From positions 21,683,550 to 21,747,549 of the forward strand of contig OW028752.1 in the NCBI GenBank assembly GCA_932294355.1: DNA of 64,000 nucleotides, read 5' to 3'. Shown here piece after piece: positions 42,356 through 54,600 of the stretch. This stretch comes from Aporophyla lueneburgensis (lineage: Eukaryota > Arthropoda > Insecta > Lepidoptera > Noctuidae). Each line of letters opens with the position of its first letter. Positions within the stretch are counted from its first letter, which is position 1. Under the pieces are notes generated by a model, which worked only from the letters and a program-made list of their open reading frames with translations, searched no databases and was not told the DNA's origin. A program made the translations under genes and the position numbers.

Positions 42356-42441
42356 TAACCAGTCAATTACCGTAATTACAGACACAATTAAAAAACCATT
42401 GTGTCGATACCAAATGTGGTATCTCAGGGACTTAGAGGTTA
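42356..42441. repeat. 86-bp structured repeat, copy 2
   Basis: Same sequence as 6333-6418 with about two differences; TTAA on both sides. Confidence 0.85.
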
Positions 42442-42989
42442 ATATTTAATTTCAAGGTATTCCGATCATTTTGAACAGTCTGTTCGTCCCGATATTATTT
42501 ACGCTGACTGTACTGTTTTTATTTTTCGCAGCATACACGCCACGAGTTTCAATCTACGTAGCACACTTCGTTGCTGCCCAACGAGGCGGCAAACAGCTGA
42601 TGGCGTGAAGATTTGACAGAATTAATGTTATAGCATAAGATGACCATAAAATTAACAAAACATCCTTTCACATAACTACCTTCTTCAATGGAAACGCATA
42701 CAAATAACTGTAGATACATTTGAAATGTAAATAACAATGTGCACGAGGGAGCGTGTCGCCTGTCGCGCCACCGCGCTCTCTGCCGAGCCCCATCTGTGAT
42801 CGGCGCGTAGATTATCTAACATTTTCGTCAAAAATATTGCCTATGCATCGCGGAAGTATTCACATAATACTTTTGGTATTTTAATGTTGTAATCTGTATT
42901 TTTATCATTGTTGGCATGGTTACCATGTTGTATTAGATTTTTTTCCGACTTTTCGAATCCGCATTTTTACCAAACGAGTCATTGTTATT

Positions 42990-43380
42990 TAACTAGCTAT
43001 TGCCTGCAGCTTCGCCCGCGTCATCTGCTTAGCTCTGCTTAGCTGCTTAGCCTTTTCCCAAATAAGTTGGATTGGCTTCCAGTCTAACCGGATAAAGCTG
43101 AATACCAGTATTTTACATGGAGCGACTGCCTATTTGACCTCCACCAACCAGTTGCTGGGAAGCACGACAGCCCTCGGTAAGACTGGTTGACAGACTTTCG
43201 GACAAAATAATATTCGCCCACATATAGGACGGAAATTATGGTACGGACGTACGACCTCGGCTAAAATCCAGGATTCAATTCATGGTTTTCAATTCAATTG
43301 CATCAAAATCCGTTCAGCCGTTAAAACATTAACAAAGTTTGTCAGTGACATTTGCAATATCAAATAATACAATTATTAGG
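42990..43380 (-). mobile_element. Helitron relic interrupted by a family C repeat
   Basis: AACTAGCTATTGCCTGCAGC then TTCGCCCGCGTCATCTGC is a Helitron 3' end complement. The family C copy (43035-43210, minus) interrupts it. Body sequence (AAAATCCGTTCAGCCG) resumes afterwards. Confidence 0.55.
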
Positions 43381-43410
43381 TGGTCTTTACTCCGGGATAC
43401 GTCGTATAGT

Positions 43411-43418
43411 GTGTCTAT
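43411..43418. repeat. hAT-type target site duplication (left)
   Basis: GTGTCTAT, 8 bp, repeated at 43844-43851. Confidence 0.85.
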
Positions 43419-43843
43419 TAGAGATGGGTCGTCGACGTAATTTTCGTGAACGAAACTAGACCGTTCATCATCGTTCATCGACGAGTCGATCAACTAGTTG
43501 AATTCTTCGACTAGTTCACTTGATTACGATGCGTTCAATCTAAGACGTATCGTCCGACTACTCCTTCGCATAATTCTTCCATTTCACTCTAACATATCAA
43601 CTAAAATTCACTCTTATCACTATTGACCTAACGATCAATTTCGCTTGTATTAACGCCCGAACTTATAATAACCGACTACGTTTAGGCATCGCCGCTGAGT
43701 TAGCCGTTTGTAAGAACATTGTGGACTTTTAATTTCAGCCGTCTATGAATCGACTAGTCCACGCTTCAATGATAGACCGTCCACGCGTGGATTCTACGTC
43801 GACTGTCGATTTAAACCGTTCGTTGATTCGACGCCCATCTCTA
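43419..43843. mobile_element. Non-autonomous hAT-type element
   Basis: 425 bp with ends TAGAGATGGGTCGTCGA and (complement) TAGAGATGGGCGTCGAA, flanked by exact 8-bp duplications, the hAT hallmark. The interior is full of CGTTCA, CGACTAGT and TCGACG motifs in both orientations, giving much secondary structure. No transposase frame. Confidence 0.88.
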
Positions 43844-43851
43844 GTGTCTAT

Positions 43852-45238
43852 AGGCCAGAAAACAGTTTCGAAATACATACATGCATACATGAAATCACGC
43901 CTTTTTCCCACTGGGGGGCAAAAACTACAGAACGCCACCTGCTACGATCCTAACCTAACTCCTTTTGCCTCGTTTAATTTGATACTTGTGGTCATACGCG
44001 CACACCGGTTACCAGTACTACGCACCTGACCCTTCTGAAGAACATCACCCATAAGGTCACTATATGTTCTCCTAGGGCATCCCCTTTCAGCGTGACCAGG
44101 CACCGCCTACAGTCTGCCTTATAAATATAATATTCCACGATTAATTTACTTCATAAATAAAACTATTTGATAGCAAATTACAATTGTTTTAATCAAATAT
44201 AAGAAATAGTATCAATATTAAAGAACTCCTTATTTCTTAGCAGTGAGGTTTTTTTACTTCCATATCAAAAAATATTGTGAAAAATAATCAAATAATGTGG
44301 ATATTTGATTTTTGGGCAAAATATTGCTAAATTAACATAACAACACTTTAAGCAGGTTTATGTGGTAAATAATATGAAAACTATAAAATACGTACTTATT
44401 GAAGAAGAAAAAAAACAAAACTTTAGATATATAAAACTTTTAATACTATTATTGTTCAGTTTAAAAATAGCAATTGATGAACTTAAATGCACTCTTGTGT
44501 ACAGACGAAATATATGATAAATAATAAGAAATACGTAGAGTAGTTATTACATTAGAAATTATTTTATTAATAAAGTGATGGAACGCTATAAATAAGGCAT
44601 CGTTAGCACTAGATTATGTGATAGCTATCTATATCATATCGCAGAACTGGTCTTGAAGCTCTCAAGTTTCACGATTACTAAAAGCTAGTTATTTTAATAC
44701 GGTTCCAACATTTTCAAGGACTAAATCTGTAGAGAAAACTTTTGAAAATACTCCCAGCCTGCCTTTGCATGCCTGTCTTTGCAGTTCATTCCTTAGAAAA
44801 TAGATTATAAGTAACATTTTTGGATGGATTCGAGTCAACTAGGGAGTGCTATGGTGCTTTTGGGTGGGCTAGCGTTCTATGCGTGCACCGTTACAATCTA
44901 AAACTGGCCTATAAGCAACAATACGATACCGGCTAACGATACCTATGTTTATAACAAGAAACATTCACTTAAAGTGCGAGTATGTAAGACAAACAACCGA
45001 GCACAAAACCAAGCCTTACCTTTAGAACATCTCACCGAAGTAGAAAATAGACAACCTTTCTTTTATCTCAATTTATCAAACAACACGGACTTTGCAGTCC
45101 AGTCTAAGTTGACCGGAGTAGCCAAACTGGAGTTGAATAAATGACCAGGGTGGCATAACAACAAAGCAAAAAAGCTAATTTTTTAGTTTTCAATTTGTTG
45201 CTTTGTCGCCCAACTTTTAGTCAGCAATTGGATATTTT
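43852..45238. other. AT-rich spacer downstream of CCT3
   Basis: No coding frame. It probably includes the end of the CCT3 3' UTR. No strong minus-strand AATAAA was found close to the CCT3 stop. Confidence 0.4.
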
Positions 45239-45323
45239 TAACCAGTCAATTACCGTAATTACAGATACAATTAAAAACCATTGTGTCTATACCAAATGTG
45301 GTATCTCAGAGACTTAGAGGTTA
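45239..45323. repeat. 86-bp structured repeat, copy 3, in or near the CCT3 3' UTR
   Basis: Differs from copy 1 at about two positions. It lies about 150 bp beyond the CCT3 stop codon, so it may be transcribed as part of the 3' UTR. TTAA on both sides. Confidence 0.85.
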
Positions 45324-45475
45324 ACTGTAAAATAAATCGATTTCAATCGATCTACAGCGAAAGCTGAGTTACAGAGATCATTAAAACAAAAGATAGCCCC
45401 ATCTATTTGTTCCTTAGGTGTGCTACAGATTTAGTCCTTGAGCATGTAAATTAGAATGTAATAGCTAGTCTAGCG

Positions 45476-45604
45476 TTACTCCATGCCCATGTTGGCCATC
45501 TGTGAGGGCGCTGGCGGTTCGTTGCCTTCCCTCTTCTTGGAACCAGAGACAATGTCGTCGATTCTGAGGAGCATGATCGCTGTTTCTACTGCCGTTTTGT
45601 ATAC
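45476..45604 (-). CDS. CCT3: CCT3 exon i (last)
   Basis: VYKTAVETAIMLLRIDDIVS to MANMGME and stop TAA at 45478-45476. It is separated from exon h by the 9.6-kb intron that carries the LTR element. Confidence 0.94.
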   Translation of the reverse strand, partial: VYKTAVETAIMLLRIDDIVSGSKKREGNEPPAPSQMANMGME

Positions 45605-48600
45605 CTGGAAATTTAAATAAACATGATTTTAGTTTTGTGTTTGTGAGTCATCTCTAAATTTATTAAAGAAATCAAATCTTATTTTTGTGTTACATCTGGT
45701 ACACTCTATTCGGTATCAAAATGGTATAGGTTATGTAAGAAATTAGAAAATGAAAAAAAAAAACAGGCTTCTTTAGAGAACCAAACAAAATAGTAGAAAA
45801 TAATGGAACAAAGCGTGGGGTGCTTTTTGAGATATTTTTAATAGATATCAAGCACCCCCCACGCTTTTTGCCATTATTTTCTACTTTTTAGTTTGGTTTT
45901 CTACAGAACCGTGTTTTTTTCTTTTTAGTTTTTTAACTATTATTTATTTTCTATTTTTTAGGGTGTTTCGTGACATATGTCAGCGTAGTTTTCGAAGACA
46001 GTTTTTTTGCTATCCTGGTAACCCTGGTAAGGATAATGGCACATGAAGTTATTGTATTGTTATCGATCCTCGATAAGCCTACCAAGTTTAAATGAAATCT
46101 GACCGTTCATAGTGGGTCAAAATCGAGTCCAAAGGAGTTGGTTACAAACATACAAGTGAACCTAATAAAAGCGTGTTAAAAACTTGAAGATTTGTGATCG
46201 TTTTATCCAGTTTAGATATCTATACTCATCACATTTGTGGAGTTTTGCTAGCTGATTGTAACTTGGCCTTGTAGTTTTTCCGATTGAAAATTGCTCAAAG
46301 AACTTCCAAAAGCATTTATTTTTGATGTTAGTTCCATTTGTTCTTTGATGTTGTTTCGGACCGAACACTTTGTTACTCTATGCGCCTTCGGAACGCGCCG
46401 CCCGAACGGAATGACATCTGACTTGACAGTTTAATTTTGACACTTGACGCTTCCTCTTGGTTTTTGGTGGAAAAAAGGGAACACGTCGCCGTTTGTATCT
46501 CGCGATCTTTTGTAAAGTAATCCCTTACCCCGGTCGTTTTGGTGGACAATAGGTCATGACCCAGTTGTTTGTGTTAATAACCCCTATCTTGGTGAAATAA
46601 CACGGGTTTTGGATATATCTTGTTGAAATAGTTTGAAGGTCAAGTGCTGCATGCTGTGATTGCCTCCAGCCTTATTGCAGCGGATTGTAACCTGAAGAAT
46701 ACTCGCAACGTCACAACACGATACATATACACTCACTTACATACATAACTCCAGGTAACCCCAGAAGCAGTGTCCTTCAACCACCAGGTAAGTTCTTTTG
46801 TTGTATTGTAGGTGAGTCATTTGTTAATTGTATTGCGTCTTGCTTTGAATTGTACTTGTATTGTCTGCTCCGCGTACGGCGGACTAGTTTCGCTAGCCAC
46901 TCTTGTCTCTAGAGCCCCACGATTATCGCACTTCCACTGCGCATTTGAAATCGTATTGTGAGGTCTAGTCTGGCAGCGTACATTTTGGTATTCAGAGCGC
47001 GGTTATAAGACATAACCACCAAATTGGTAATTTACAGTAGGCTAATTACTTGGCAGTCTCTATAAGGGAAGTAGTAATACGCTGTAAATATTTGTTAACT
47101 ATGATCGCTTGTTTGTTTGAAATAATTTGTAAATTTGTTGAGTTGAGTAACTCATATTGCCGGGGTCAACCAGGTTTGCATATGCTAACGGAGTTGGTTA
47201 GATTGAGCTATGTTATAACCTCTTGTTGTTGTTATTTGACCTCTGTGTTGTATTGAATGTCAGGAAGACATTAAAATATTGAGTTTGTACCATTGATATG
47301 GTTGTTTGAGAAAATTAATATTTGAAATTGGCATTTTTGAATATTACCATTGTTTTAAATTGGAATAAAGGTTCATTATTGTTGTACCACACAGTGGTTT
47401 GTGAACTTAACATTTGGAATTGGATTAGAATTTGAATATTTGAATTGAATATGAAATAGAATTTTGAACGTTGATATTGGGTTTGAATTAAAATAAAAGT
47501 TTATTGTTGAATTGAATTGAAACCAATATTTTGTTATTTCTTGAGTTGCTGATTAGCGGTTTGGTAGTTTGATTGTTTGCTTGTAGTTATTTTGTAATTG
47601 ATTGATTGAACTTTGTTATTTGATTATTTAATTATTTGGTTTATTTGAATTGTATTGTTTGTGCAATGGCATACAAATGGAAATACTGCAGTGCCGGACA
47701 CCTGTCCAGGTCATGCCGGAGACCTCGGTTGTTTCAGGTCCCGGACTATTGAGTAGATTGCCTACTTTGGAACTGCCACACTTTGACGGTCGTTCGGACC
47801 ACTGGTACGATTTCCAAAACCTGTTTGCAAGTTTGGTTGATGCACGCTCGGACCTCAGACCCGCCCAAAAGTTGGCCTATTTGCTGTCTGTCCTGGAAGG
47901 TGAGGCCCGAGCCTTGGTACAGCATCTGTCGTTGACTGACTCAGCCTACCCTACCGCTTTGGGACTACTCACCCAGCGGTACCAAAATAAACGTTGTTTG
48001 GCTGACGTTCATATTGAATTGATTTTGGGGTTACCGGTCATTACTAGTTTGTCAGCATTGCGTACTGGGGGTCTAAAAAGGCCACATTAAGCATTTCTGC
48101 TAAAACTAATTCATATTGTGAATTCCCAGCAATACCTTAGCAATTCCTCTAACTTTCGTAAAATGGTGACACATATTAGCGATATCATACTCAATTCAAT
48201 TCATATCCGAATCACATTTGGTGTAAATGTTGCAGCATGAAAAAAATAAAGACCGTAATTTTACCGGTAAATATTTCTTTTAAGATTTAATAAATACAAG
48301 TGATTATTTCTAACTGTTGAAATGTTATTTAATTACAGTATGCATAAAAAATATAAAAATGTCACAAATAAGCCCTGAAAAGGGAAACTAGAAACAACAA
48401 AAACTTTATAAGCTGGCAACGAATACATAAAAGTTTTCCCTTCAGATATGTCATAATTAGTCTGTGGTCTTAATAATCTGTGTGGTTTTGTCAACAATAA
48501 ATATCAACAAAATTAAATTTAATTATTTCATGCAAATTGGGTTATTTATAAATACAGAGTAAGTAAATACTTGTTTATCTTAAATCAATATTTAATTGTA

Positions 48601-51600
48601 TCACTGTTCAAAGGTATTTAATTGGACGTAATAATTTGTAGGCATGGAATGAAAATTCTGCTCGTCTTTCTGCATTGATAGTGGAAATTCTGTCGTTGTT
48701 AAACCCTTCATCAAGATCACTGCAGCGTCTACTTCTGACCAGACTCGTGTGCCAGCACCAAGCTCTACCCCTGCCGATGCTACAACAGCGGCTTTGACTC
48801 TTCGAACTCGGCAATCAAGATACCGCAGTGAGTGGAGTTTTATAACCTTATTGAGACTAACGATTGAAAATGATTATGATGTTATTTATATAACGTTTTT
48901 ATGTGCCCTCTGTCTCGACATAAAATTGAGTACCTACTATCGTTAACATTCATGAAATATATAACGAAATACAAAGAGGAAAATAAACTAAATTTTACCA
49001 TTTAACTAAACACTAACTAAACACAAAGAGCTATTGGGCTCCAAGTCTAGTATTGTTGTCAACCTGTCATTACTGTTGGTCTTAGGTTGTCTTAAACAAT
49101 GATATTATTATTTTCAATTTCATTTTATTTGACAGGTATGTTAATTATTGACTGATGATTAGACTTTCTTAAAACCACACAGTTTCTTTTTTAGCCTGGT
49201 GAAGTTGTTCCAAACGATGACTCGTTTGCCTCTCCGCAGCTCCGTGACTACCATCAACACATAAAATGTTCATAGAAAAATAAACTGATGTACTATAGTG
49301 TATATGTTAGTTTCATTATTTGATTATTGCTAGATTTTTATACAGTACATGAGAATTGTAAATTTATTAAAATATTTTAACTTTGTGTATTGTTTTATTC
49401 AAATGATAGGTATAAAGGTAAACTGTATGTCCTATTTTATAGGTACACACTACCTAATGAAATTGGAGTGAAAGTAAAGTAATATAAGGCCTATGTCCCA
49501 CGTAGGTTGTAGATTTTTATTAGGGTTCCGTAACTAAAGAGTAACCAGGACGGGACCCTATAACTAAGCCTCCGCTGTCCATTGGTCGTTCATATGTCTG
49601 TCTGTGAGCGGGCTGTATGATGTGGAAAATAAATATACCTACATATTTCCTCTGGAAATGTTTATTACTTACTGGGTGCAAATCACAAAAATAAGCTAGG
49701 TGTGAATAGTGTGTACTTTTGAATAAGTATTTTTTCAACTGGGCACTGAAGTGTAACGAGTTACTGGTAATCTACAGCTATCACATTGTTTTATACACTA
49801 ACTTGGTGTTTCATATAGTGTACGCCCTTGGTAACCTATGGTATGATCCAGAAGCTTTAGTACTAAGCGGATCTACTCAGTGCCTGAAATCTATACTTAT
49901 AATATTATAAAGCTGAAGAGTTTGTTTGTTTGATTGAACGCGCTAATCTCAGAAACTACTGGTCGGAATTGAAAAATTCTTTTTGTGTTGGGTAGCCCAT
50001 TTATTGAGGAAGGCTATTTAACATCACGCTACGATCAAAAGGAGCGGAGCAGTAAACGAATAATGGACGAAAACTGGCAGGCAATTCGATGCGACGGGAA
50101 GGGGAGCGAAAATTTGACCCGGGCGGAAGCTAGTATGATTATAAGATTGAAGTCATTTGTAACATTCACAAGAGTAGATGGTAATGTCCATTTAGAACTG
50201 CTTCATTAAAACTGACTACTTCATTACTGTTCTTGAAGGTAGGTTGTATGTTTATTTCATGTAAGTTTGATCGTTTTTAATACAGAGTAAGTCAATACTT
50301 GTTCATCTTAAATCAATATTTAAATTTAATTGTGGTATATACATATATTATGTTGTGTTGTGTATATGGTGTGCGCCCATATTAGCCTGTGGTATGATCC
50401 AGATGCTTAAGTACTAATTGGATCTACTCAGTGCCTAAAATATGAATAGAAGATTGTGGTAATTTGTAACATTCACAACAGTAGAACTAGAACAACACTT
50501 TCGTACTGGAAGACGTAGAGTTGGAAGGCCTTCAACAAGGTGGACCGATGACCTTGTGAAGGGCGCAGGAATCCGCTGGATGCGGGTAGCACAAAACCGG
50601 TCGAATTGGTGGAGCTTGGCGGAGGCCTATGTCCAGCAGTGGACGTCTTTCGGCTGTAATGATGATGATGACAACACTAGATGGTAGTGTCTATTTGGAA
50701 CTACCATAAAACTGACTAAGTACTTCATTACTATTCTTGAAGGTAGGTAGTACCTACTCATGCCAGCGCGGCAGTACATATACGTACGGCTCCAGCTCAT
50801 GGACCTTATCACGACATATATTTTGCGTTTAGAACCCAAAAAACCTGGAGGACCCACATTTGAAACGCTACGTCCATTTTTCGAAGTGCCACAATTCGTT
50901 CATGACTTAAAATGGACTACATATCACGAGCGTGCTCAAGAAAATTTTCTTAAGGCCTAAATTTGCCATTATTACTATATTTTTTCACAAAATCCCAAAT
51001 ATGATTTGTAAAATGATCGTCTTGACTAACTTCTTATGATTCTGCTATTTGACATTAAACTTCATTATAGCAATTCATATTAAGTGTACCATTTTACGAA
51101 TCTCCATACAAAACTGTCAAATAGATGAATTGTGTTAAACGAATTGTACGCAGAACATATTATGAATTGTCAGTTTGTGTCCATTTTACGGATTATAATA
51201 TGATTCATAATACTTTCCTCTTATGATTCTACCAAAGTGGCCTTTTTAGACCCCCTGACCTGTTGAACCCGTTGGTGGTAGCGACCAACGCTTTAAAGCG
51301 ATTGGACTTGCCGGTGGACCATTGGTCTTACCCTTTGGTGCAAGTTGTGCTGCAACGGCTTCCTGCCGATTTGAGGGCTCATTTCGAGCAAAGGTATGGT
51401 GGGGATAGTGTCACACATCTCCCCCCATTTGGTGACCTCGTCCAATTTTTGGAGGATGAGTGTCGGTTTGTGGACAACTCTGGCGTTGCCACTGAGTCAT
51501 GCCAGCCGTCTTCCCGGCCACGAGACCAGGGACGGACTAGGGCTCGCGGGCCTGTTGATGGTCGCCCCGCCGCTCGTTTTGCTGGCACCCAGAGTCGTCC

Positions 51601-54600
51601 TGGTTGTGAGTTTTGTAGGGACACGGGGCATGGCATGGGAACTTGCGAGGCCTTTTTGAAGTTGCACGTGAGTGCCCGCCGCCGAATTGCCAATGCACGC
51701 CGCATGTGCTTCCCTTGTTTGGGGGCTCACTTCCATCGGGATTGCCCCAACCCCCGCCCGTGTAGAATTTGTAGGGGGTCCCATTTGGACATATTGTGCG
51801 CTAACGCGAACCACGCTGGCAGACCAGCCTCTGATGAAGGTTCGCGCACGGGGGGGTACCATGGAGTTGGTCACCGGGCTTCTGCCTCGCCGGTTCAGAA
51901 CCGGGGAGAGGCCCGCAATTTTGAGCGCCGCACTCCACCCCCCGCGCAAGTTGATCGGGAGCCGCGCGACCGCCATTTGGTCTCCCCGCGTAAAGGTGAT
52001 TACGCAGTTGTTGCTAGGCAGCGCTGGCCAGACCAGCACCGCCTTCCCTCCCCTCCTTTGGCGGAACGTCCCCGGTTGGAGTCACGCCCCCCGCCATTCA
52101 GGCCTCCGGTGGGATATGCCCATCCAGCGATGGCGCGTGGCTCGGGACACCGCGCGTACGAGGAATTTGAATTCCATCCTCGTCGGGAAAGACTTGGGCC
52201 TGGGTGCGGCGATCGGTCGCCGCCCTGGCATTGTTAGGACATTGGCGCCTGCCCCGCTAAGGTACCCCTCAGATCGACACGGTTTTGTTGCCAACGGCAT
52301 CGGTCAGGTCTGGGGGCTTGTTTTGTTTGTATTGTTTGGGCAAAATGTTTTCTTCAGCGCCTTTGGACTGCGGGACTTGGTTGGAACGAGCCACTTCGGG
52401 AAACCCTATTGGATGATTGACTCCAATTTGTATCCGCACTCCCTGCAGTCAACGAGGTCGTGTTACCCCGCGCTATCCTCCCCCCTGAGAGCTACACTGC
52501 TACCCTTGTTTGTGATGCGTATTCGCACGGTTATGCAGCTGTTGTTTGTCTGCGCACCGTCTGCGCGACAGGCCAGGCGAATTTGTCTGGTCTTGGCCAA
52601 GAGCAAGGTAGCCCCCCTCCGGACGGCACTGACCATCCCTAAGTTAGAATTGTCAGGGGCGGCGCGTCTTGTGCGTCTATTGAACCACTCTGCTCACACT
52701 TTGGGTGGAACTGTGGACATTCGGGCTTCTTACGCCTGGACGGACAGTCAAATTGTTTTGTGTTGGTTGAAGACGTCCGTCCACTCTTTGGAGGTCTTTG
52801 TTGCGTACCGAGTGTCCCAGATTCAAAATTTTGATACGCCTTTGATTTGGAGGCACTTGCCTGGAGATTTGAACCCAGGAGCCGTGGCCTCACGTGGGTG
52901 CATGGCACCCCGCTTGATTGCTCACCCCCTATGGTGGGGACCAGACTGGCTGACTCACCCCGAGGATGATTGGCCTCGATCGCCAGTCTTGATGTCGGGT
53001 CCTTTGCCCGGGCTCAAGGTGCTCGCTGTTGGAACGAAGGACCCTGATTTTTTGTTGAGTCGATTTAGCTCCCTCGACAAATTGTTGAATTGTTGTTTGT
53101 TGTTGTTGAATTGTTGGTGACTGATCGTCACATTATGAACTCGCATGCCGGTTGCAATGCGCTGTTGGCCATTCTGCAGCGAGTTTTGGAAATTGTCGGG
53201 AGCCGTTAGTAAGTTGAACCCTTTTTGGACCATACGGGTCTTTTGTTGTTTGGTTGTTGACGGTTGAGGCACTCTAGCCTTCCTTATGGGGTCCGTCACC
53301 CCCTTTTGTTGCCTAAGGAGGGCCATTTGGTTAAATTGTTGTTGTTGTTGTTTGGTTGTTTGTTGTTTGTTATTGTTTGATCCGCCAGCCTGCCCCCATT
53401 GGGGGGGGGGGGGGTATTTTTGAGGCCGCGGTGAAAGCGGCACAGGGACTCTGGCGCAGATTGTTGGGAGACACCGTTCTCATCTTTAAGGAGTTAGCTA
53501 CGGTATTTTGCCGTTTTGAAGCTGTATTGAACTCGCGTCCATTGTGCCCGCTGTCTTCGGACCCGAACGACTTGGAGGCCCTAACCCCGGTCCATTTTTT
53601 GATTTGACAGTCACTTGTCGCCCTGCCGGAGCACCCTTTTGTCGATGTGAGCCAAAATTGGCTACCGTGGTTTCAGTTGGTGCAGCAGCTCGCTCTGAGT
53701 TTTTGGAAGCGTTGGAGCTTGGAGTATTTGCACATCCTCCAGCAGCGCGTCAGGTGGACTGATAAAACGCAACCTTGTCGGGATTGCCAAGTGATTAGCG
53801 GACGGGAAGGCCCGTCCGGGGGGGGGTAGATGTTTCGGACCGAACACTTTGTTACTCTATGCGCCTTCGGAACGCGCCGCCCGAACGGAATGACATCTGA
53901 CTTGACAGTTTGATTTTGACACTTGACGCTTCCACTTGGTTTTTGGTGGGAAAAAAGGGAACACGTCGCCGTTTGTATCTCGCGATCTTTTGTAAAGTAA
54001 TCCCTTACCCCGGTCGTTTTGGTGGACAATAGGTCATGACCCAGTTGTTTGTGTTAATAACCCCTATCTTGGTGAAATAACACGGGTTTTGGATATATCT
54101 TGTTGAAATAGTTTGAAGGTCAAGTGAAAGTGACGCTATTGGGAACGAGTGATTTGAAGACCGCATGCTGTGATTGCCTCCAGCCTTATTGCAGCGGATT
54201 GTAACCTGAAGAATACTCGCAACGTCACAACACGATACATATACACTCACTTACATACAAAACTCCAGGTAACCCCAGAAGCAGTGTCCTTCAACCACCA
54301 GGTAAGTTCTTTTGTTGTATTGTAGGTGAGTCATTTGTTAATTGTATTGCGTCTTGCTTTGAATTGTACTTGTATTGTCTGCTCCGCGTACGGCGGACTA
54401 GTTTCGCTAGCCACTCTTGTCTCTAGAGCCCCACGATTATCACACTTCCACTGCGCATTTGAAATCGTATTGTGAGGTCTAGTCTGGCAGCGTACAGATG
54501 TATATGTTTAGATGGTCACCAAAAAATCACTGACAGTCGCCATGGTCCACTTAAAGAACTTAGTGCGGAAACCAAACCATAGAACATAGATGAGTCTAGA

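Larger units (their letters stand above)
48068..51254. mobile_element. DNA transposon inserted in gag (18-bp inverted repeats, 3-bp duplication)
   Basis: Ends GGGGTCTAAAAAGGCCAC and its complement, flanked by CTG. Subterminal CGTAAAATGG occurs at 48157-48166, and its complement at 51089-51098 and 51181-51190, which are possible transposase-binding sites. A 3-bp duplication suits PIF/Harbinger- or CACTA-like elements; I cannot choose between them. No transposase is recognised, so it is probably non-autonomous. The interior has two diverged copies of one unit (49815-50330 and 50360-50760). Confidence 0.75.
46352..54496 (+). mobile_element. BEL/Pao LTR retrotransposon, defective, with nested insertion
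   Basis: Near-identical LTRs (46352-46982, 53831-54496) flanked by a 5-bp duplication (GATGT). Between them are a BEL-type gag with three cysteine clusters, a fragment of pol (RNase H region) and the C-terminal end of integrase. Protease, reverse transcriptase and the integrase core are missing. There is no envelope frame. A 3187-bp DNA transposon splits gag. Orientation is opposite to the CCT3 gene whose last intron holds it. With pol gone it could only move with enzymes from another copy. Confidence 0.92.

Noticed and set aside
51379..52039. Minus-strand frames of 108 and 180 codons
   Set aside because: Antisense to the gag zinc-knuckle region, which is clearly coding on the plus strand.
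52955..53443. Minus-strand Gln/Asn-rich frame of 162 codons
   Set aside because: It is the complement of TTG/TTGTTG-rich BEL sequence; the Q/N richness comes from that composition.
46352..54496. Envelope gene or infectious retrovirus
   Set aside because: No frame after integrase with signal peptide or membrane segments; the element is a defective BEL/Pao retrotransposon.
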